Positions 58,736 through 64,000 of a stretch of 64,000 nt of DNA are shown here, one piece after another; position 1 is the first letter of the stretch, and every line of letters starts with the position of its first letter. The translations under genes and the position numbers were made by a program. Source of the stretch: Xylaria sp. FL1777 (taxonomy: Eukaryota; Ascomycota; Sordariomycetes; Xylariales; Xylariaceae). Below the pieces are notes generated by a model, which was not told where the DNA came from, made no database searches, and saw nothing but the letters and a program-made list of their open reading frames with translations. The stretch lies in contig MU400526.1 in NCBI GenBank assembly GCA_022578965.1, positions 186,001 through 250,000 on the forward strand, read 5' to 3'.

Positions 58736-61700
58736 GGAACTGAGTTGTTGACTCCCTATTCTGCATACAATAATCTGTTATGACTGCAAAGATCCATGCC
58801 TCCCATCCGGGCTTGCGCCGAGCATGGTGGCCGTCCTTGAGTTTATATACAATTGGTTCGGGCTTCCTAACCTCCGGGGTCTGCTAATATGTCCCAAATT
58901 AGCGAGGGCTGAATAGTTTCACTTCTGGATACGCGAGACAGTCTTAATAGATCTTAGTCCAGCGTAGTACGGTTCAAGTGTCTTACCAAACTACGCGTCT
59001 GGAGATAGCACAAGGTGTTCAGCAGGTTCAGCGCGTGTAACAGCCAGACTTTATGAAGGAGGACGATAACGTCGTGATCCTCTTAGGTGCAAAGGTTCCT
59101 GTCATAATACGTCTGTTAGGATCCTGATACATTTTGATAGGAGAGTGTTATGTTGCTGGCATGATGAACAGTGAGTGTATAGAACGATGGAAAATTTCAG
59201 GAGAGATTCGTGATAAGTTTGAAATATACTAATTACGACTAATCCGTTTTGGTATTGTTGCTTATAGGGGCCGCTACCACCAACATTATTAAGTCCATGA
59301 TGATTAGGTAGGGGTTGTCGTGCGTACTGAATAAAGTTTAGGATCCGTAGATACTAAAGAGGGTAAGTAGGGAGAGAGGCTCTTAACTAATAATCCCTAG
59401 GGGGAAAGTTCAGAGGCCGTGATATGAACTACTCTAGTCGTTCCGCAAGACTTGAAGCTGTAACGAAACTAATCCTTTTTTAGAAGGCTGCAACACAGAG
59501 ATATTGGCTAGCAAGGGAAAATGTGTTAGTATAGATAGGACGTCCCTCTGTGTGCAATGATAAGAAGCCATAATTGGAATAGCGAGCAGTATGAACTGTG
59601 ACAGAACTGAAGCGCTGCAGATATTGGCGGGGGAAAAAATTAAGTGACGGTCTATACCCCTGTAACATTGTACCAAAATGAACCATTGTTGCTCCTATAC
59701 AATCGATCCCGTTGTTGGTTCAAATCTGCTCAAAATAACCAGTAGCGAATCAGAATCGTTAACCTGTCTGCTTACACACTACATGCATTGGGAAATCTTT
59801 CCCCCTTTTCCCGTTCCCCCAATACAGCAGTGTGTGTTGATCTACCTCTAGTTTTCCATATACGGCGTACGTCTACTTTTCCGTATACGGCGTATGACGG
59901 GAGAGGTCATCCCAACGCATTCGTTTTCTGTCTTGTGTTACCTTTTTTTTCTTAACTTTTAAGTGCTTTCCGAAAGCAGGGGTTGCCGCTCCCTCTGATA
60001 TCACATCATGCCCTGGTTAATAGAGACACTGGTATTCGCGACCTCCAGTGACTATATCCGGGAGTCAAGAGTGCCTTCGTCTTAATGATTACCATGCATC
60101 CCACGAGCTGCATTACATATACTATGTAACTTATACGTTACATTTAAGAGTTTAGTGTGAATGCTGCCGTTGGTCACTACCTAACTTTATAATATAGGAA
60201 GATACGCGACCAATTCCTTTTTCTAATCGAGGACAATATCTTATTCGCTAAAAGCGAAGCCGGTCAACAAATTCTTGCGCGGTTTCCATGCGTGTTTGCC
60301 TACGTGCATTGGCATGCCCTGTTACGTCTCGAAGGAATTAAAACAGCGCTTAAAATGTTCAGGAAGGATATGTCGGCATCTTGTATGTACACTGCCAGCG
60401 TATGCATATGTGTGCATATGTGTGTGCAACCAAGCCCCATCATAGGTTATTACTTTGAAAGTATGAGCCCAACCAGTTTTCATTCTCGCAAAGTTTAGCA
60501 CATCGTTATTATGCAATCTGGCTCATGTACAGCTGACTAATCCTTTTTGCAAGCCTAGATAAGACGTCCAGGTTAAAATGTGAGCCCCGGCCTTTCAACG
60601 TTGGATAACGGGCCAAGCATGCCGGCGGTCTGGGATGCATAGAACCGCCCACGTGACTGCGTTTACGCCTAACCTACGTATCTCGTGTGTAAAGATTTTC
60701 ATGAGTTTCAATATGATTTCTCAGGAAGTAAGTATGTCTCCTTTAACTTGTGTCCAGCCTAGGGGGTGGCTGGGCAAACCTAATTAAAGGCGGTTCTTCA
60801 TTCGTCTCCGTTGTTGTTTTCATCATTCTGTTTAACCATGGTTATTCTTAAATACTAAGAGAGCTAAAGGGGCATAGTCATGGAGTATACAGTCAAACAT
60901 AGTCCAGGTGCCCTCATACCGGGATTGATACCAACTCGGCCCAGATTGTCCATTCCGTTTAGTTTTTCTTGAAGTCTTCTGATTTTAATTATACTTTGAT
61001 CGGAACAATCCCGATTTGTGCGATTATCTATAGGCCTACGACTCCAAAGTCCGTTGGATGGGAAGGGGGCTGGCTGTATCATATCTACACCGAACACCTA
61101 GGACGACTGACACTTCGTCAATCTAGACTGAGCGAAGAGGTTCCTAGTTGACTTCTAAGATCTGTCTACCGCTCTATGAACCTACCATAGTCTAAGTGGC
61201 AGAAAGCAGTGCGAAAAAGCGAGGTTCTTCAGATAAATCATTCAAATACGTTTCTACACGACGGCACTAAGTTTTTCCAAATACTATGTGGAGGTGACTT
61301 ACTCGTGATAGCCCTTAACTACTTTCTGCAAGAATACAATTACCTAGACTAACAAAAAGCACTCTCAAGCCAATTTGCACACATTGAAGTAATATTAAAT
61401 CAGTCGGCGCAGTTAAGACATATCAACTCGACAATTCGCATATGAATTAGGTATGGTGGAACTGACATACATCTCAATTACGCTTGGGCTCATCTGTTTC
61501 TCTCTATACTGCGTATTGTTGCACTGGCTTGCTTAATTCGTAGATCCACGTACGCTCGTATTCGTATCAAACAAAGAACGGACCCTTTACCCAGGAAAGG
61601 TAGGTACCATCAGGCATCCCTCGTTCAGCGTGGCATTTTGTCGGAATAAGCATGCCCCCGACTTTATCGGAGTAGTGTTCAGGTCAGCCACTTCAGCTTA

Positions 61701-61759
61701 TGCCGCTGATTTCGTGCTGAGAATCTCGTCCAGACTCCCCAACAGTGACACATACTACG
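58736..61759. other. Gene-poor region, no gene seen
   Basis: About 3 kb. Notable is a near-direct repeat of TTTTCC(A/G)TATACGGCGTA (59851-59896) in two copies, and TGTGCATATGTGTG-like simple sequence around 60400-60427. Frames are short (80 codons or fewer) without motifs. The right part (about 61400-61759) is the promoter of the Erg26-like gene. Confidence 0.4.
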
Positions 61760-63348
61760 ATGGATGGCCTCACAGGAACGCAGCAGGTGAAATGGGCTGC
61801 AGCCGTGCTGTTTGCGCTTGGCGTCGCATACATATGGCGGCTTAACAATGTAATGAATTCGACGCCGCCAGACGCAGTCCGTGCATCTCCATACCGCTGG
61901 GCAGATACTGAGATCAAGGACACGTATAAGCGCATCAAGGCGAACCCGATCGACTGGGCGAAATATCTCCCGCCTAAGGCCAACAGGCGCTATGTCATCA
62001 CGGGCGGCTCCGGTGGTGTCGGCGGCCAGATGGTGTTGCACCTGCTCTTGCGCGGCGAGCCACCCGAGAGCATCCGGATTGTCGACTTCAAGAAAGTGGA
62101 GAGAGCCGATATGATGACCGGCGCGGCCGCCAAGGTAGACTTCGCGCAGGCTGACATCACATCTCCGAGTGCGACACAGGCCGCGTTTAACAAGCCATGG
62201 CCTTCGAGCGTAGCCAAGCTACCGCTGACCGTATTCCACACGGCCGCCCTCATTATACCAGGTCAAGACCTCATTGCCATCGTTAAAAACACGTAGCTAA
62301 TACCAGGTACAGGCGAACGTCTCTTGGGGACCTACGAACGGATCAAGCGGGTCAACGTTGATGGAACGCAGAACGTCCTCGATGCGGCTAAGGCTGCGGG
62401 AGCGTCTATCTTTATTGTCACGTCTTCGGCTTCTGTTGCGCACCGGCCCGCCGGCTACTGGGGCAATCCTTTCCGGCGCTGGCCTAAGAACTTCTACCAG
62501 TTTATTGATGAGTCGGATTTCGACCAGCCGTTGCGTCCCCACTCGCAATACTTCGCCAACTATGCTCGCACCAAGGCTATCTCGGAGAGATTAGTCTGCC
62601 ACGCTAATAGCCCGAACTTCCGGACTGGCTCTATTCGTCCAGCTAACGCTATCTACGGGAGCAGCAATGGTGATCAGGTTGTCGGTGAGTCTTCCGTGTA
62701 ATCCTTTCTAATACACTATTTCAGCCACTAGGCTTAAAACGCCTCTGGCCTCCCTCCTATTATTATCTTCGTCTTGTCAAGCCTAAGCACAGAGGAGGCA
62801 AGACTGCTCACAGTTAATCAACAGGCGTGGTGTTACGTACTGGAGCCGCTCAAAGCTGGATGCGTCACATTGTTCAAAACTTTGTCCATGGAGGCCACAT
62901 CTCAATGGGCCACTTGCAGTTTGAGGCGGCTTTGCTCCGCAAGGAGATGCCCAAATGCGCCGGCCGACCATTCATCATCACTGATGACGGGCCTCCGCCT
63001 GCGTACGGCGATGTATACCACCTGTGTCACCTGACTGCTGAGACGCCAGTCAAGCTCCAGTTTCTTCCACCGGCGATCATGCTCGTAATCGGCCACATCG
63101 TCGAGCTGGTCGCTATCGCGAGCAGAACGCCCGTATTGAAGTGGATCTTTCGGGCACCCACAGGCACGATTGCGCTCCTGCAACCAGGCGTCTTCAACGC
63201 TGGCTTGAATTACATATCGACGGATGCGGCTGCCAAGCGCAGCATCGAGCAAGGTGGTCTCGGCTTCAAACCTGTCATCACCACGATGGAGGGAATGTCT
63301 CAGCAGATATTAGAGTGGAACAATGAGCACGCATCACCGCGCTCTTGA
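61760..63348 (+). CDS. Membrane-anchored 3-beta-HSD/sterol-4-carboxylate dehydrogenase-like protein (Erg26 paralogue type)
   Basis: Exons 61760-62261, 62313-62684 and 62825-63348 (introns of 51 and 140 bp, both phase 1) encode 465 residues. The start is the ATG at 61760; a preceding in-frame GTG is not used. An N-terminal helix (about 12-26, AAAVLFALGVAYIW) anchors it, probably in the ER. The extended-SDR nucleotide motif is TGGSGGVGGQ (81-90), with an acidic residue pair after the second strand (VDF) suggesting NAD. The catalytic pair is Tyr251 and Lys255 in YARTK, with a preceding TSSASV serine. It belongs to the 3-beta-hydroxysteroid dehydrogenase/isomerase superfamily related to Erg26, which decarboxylates C4 sterol intermediates, but many fungal paralogues have unknown substrates. 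Nothing beside it indicates an ergosterol gene. Confidence 0.88.
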
Positions 63349-63807
63349 GTACTCGGGGGAGAAGGAAACATGACCGCTTAACCAGGGAGCAAGCTCAGGG
63401 GGACTATGATATTACGATTCACGGGTTCGGGATATTAGGTATCGTGGCAGAGCGACGCTTAACTTTCTATTGTTTCCCTCGCGCCGTAGACTAGACTTTA
63501 CGAGAGTATATCCTACTGCGCCGATAGACCACGGAAGTAGCTGTTAGATGATAACATATCGGCGTCTTGTTGCAAGAAGGCATAGTTAGGTTTTAGGGTT
63601 TTTGGTTTTTGGTTTTTGCTTACAATAGACCGTTTTCAAAAGAGGACGAGAGAGAGGAGCTTAAATAATGAGCAACTCAGTAAACAACATTACCAAGATT
63701 TCTTTAGGACTCAGAGAGCTATATTCCTAATAAAAAGCCTCACAATCCGCATTTGACCTAGGATGCATAACCTAGGCTCCGGTGTCTGCTCCCCGGTGTT
63801 TGTTTAA
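63349..63807. other. Short intergenic region between convergent genes
   Basis: About 460 bp holding the 3' flanks of two convergent genes. A GGTTTTT repeat (63591-63617) is visible. No gene seen. Confidence 0.45.
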
Positions 63808-64000
63808 CTATGGCACGGGCTCTGATGGACTCTGCTCGAACGACCAAGCAAACGGCAGTATCCCGGGCAGGAAAGAGAAGCTCGGGACTTGCTGTATCCG
63901 GTCGATCTCATGATAAGTGAGAATGAAGTTCACGATGCTCTCCATGCCTTTAGTCAGTCCGAAGATGCCGCCAAATCCCGTGATGAGAACTGCAAAGCCG
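63808..64000 (-). CDS. C-terminal end of an unidentified membrane-like protein (partial)
   Basis: The frame enters from the right edge and stops at TAG (63808-63810 on the minus strand), giving about 63 residues. It reads GFAVLITGFGGIFGLTKGME, then a charged segment and a final GILPFAWSFEQSPSEPVP. The Gly/Phe-rich hydrophobic start resembles a transmembrane helix. The rest of the gene is outside the window, and the piece is too short for a family assignment. The uninterrupted frame and G/C-ending codons compared with the sequence beyond the stop support coding. Confidence 0.6.
   Translation of the reverse strand, partial: GFAVLITGFGGIFGLTKGMESIVNFILTYHEIDRIQQVPSFSFLPGILPFAWSFEQSPSEPVP

Noticed and set aside
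1..64000. CRISPR array, bacterial operon or plasmid features
   Set aside because: No regularly spaced repeats; spliced genes and gene content are fungal.

Overview
The window looks like nuclear DNA from a filamentous ascomycete (Pezizomycotina, probably Sordariomycetes). Support comes from short introns (about 47-207 bp, GT..AG), an NDT80/PhoG regulator of the VIB-1/XprG type, a Sur7/PalI protein, a secreted intradiol dioxygenase-like protein, a HET-domain relic, and a two-domain HPPK-DHPS folate enzyme. Exon structures given here were rebuilt by hand from reading-frame continuity, splice signals and family motifs. They are not transcript-verified.

Layout: the C-terminus of a Tim21-like mitochondrial import protein lies at the left edge (2-160). 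About 15 kb of gene-poor DNA follows; its right part (10.2-15.5 kb) is pyrimidine-rich and probably the promoter and leader of the NDT80-like regulator (15577-17337). A second gene-poor block of about 8 kb, rich in TACCTA/TAGGTA motifs, precedes the folate gene (25263-27219, minus). This gene is divergent from a nitronate monooxygenase (28588-29849). Next come an ABCC full transporter (30566-35133) with a striking inverted/direct repeat in its promoter, and a secreted intradiol dioxygenase-like protein (37000-38472).

From 38.8 to 55 kb all recognised genes are on the minus strand: an MscL-type channel, a Sur7/PalI membrane protein, a Pro/Ser-rich protein with leucine-rich segments, an aquaporin with frame breaks, an SDR oxidoreductase, a 73-residue secreted cysteine-rich protein, the PRC2 subunit EED (10 exons, one only 21 nt), and a two-pass glycoprotein-like membrane protein. 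The right end holds a HET-domain pseudogene (57130-58735), a membrane-anchored 3-beta-HSD/Erg26-like gene (61760-63348), and the C-terminal end of an unidentified membrane protein (63808-64000, minus).

Most genes are ordinary single-copy functions (import, folate, chromatin, plasma membrane). Nitronate monooxygenase, ABCC exporter, secreted ring-cleavage-like protein and SDR could contribute to detoxification, but no biosynthetic backbone enzyme is present and no co-regulation is shown. The most noteworthy items are the reconstructed MscL channel, EED and effector-like genes, the ABCC half-site array, the ABCC NBD1 lacking its switch histidine, and the decayed aquaporin and HET genes.
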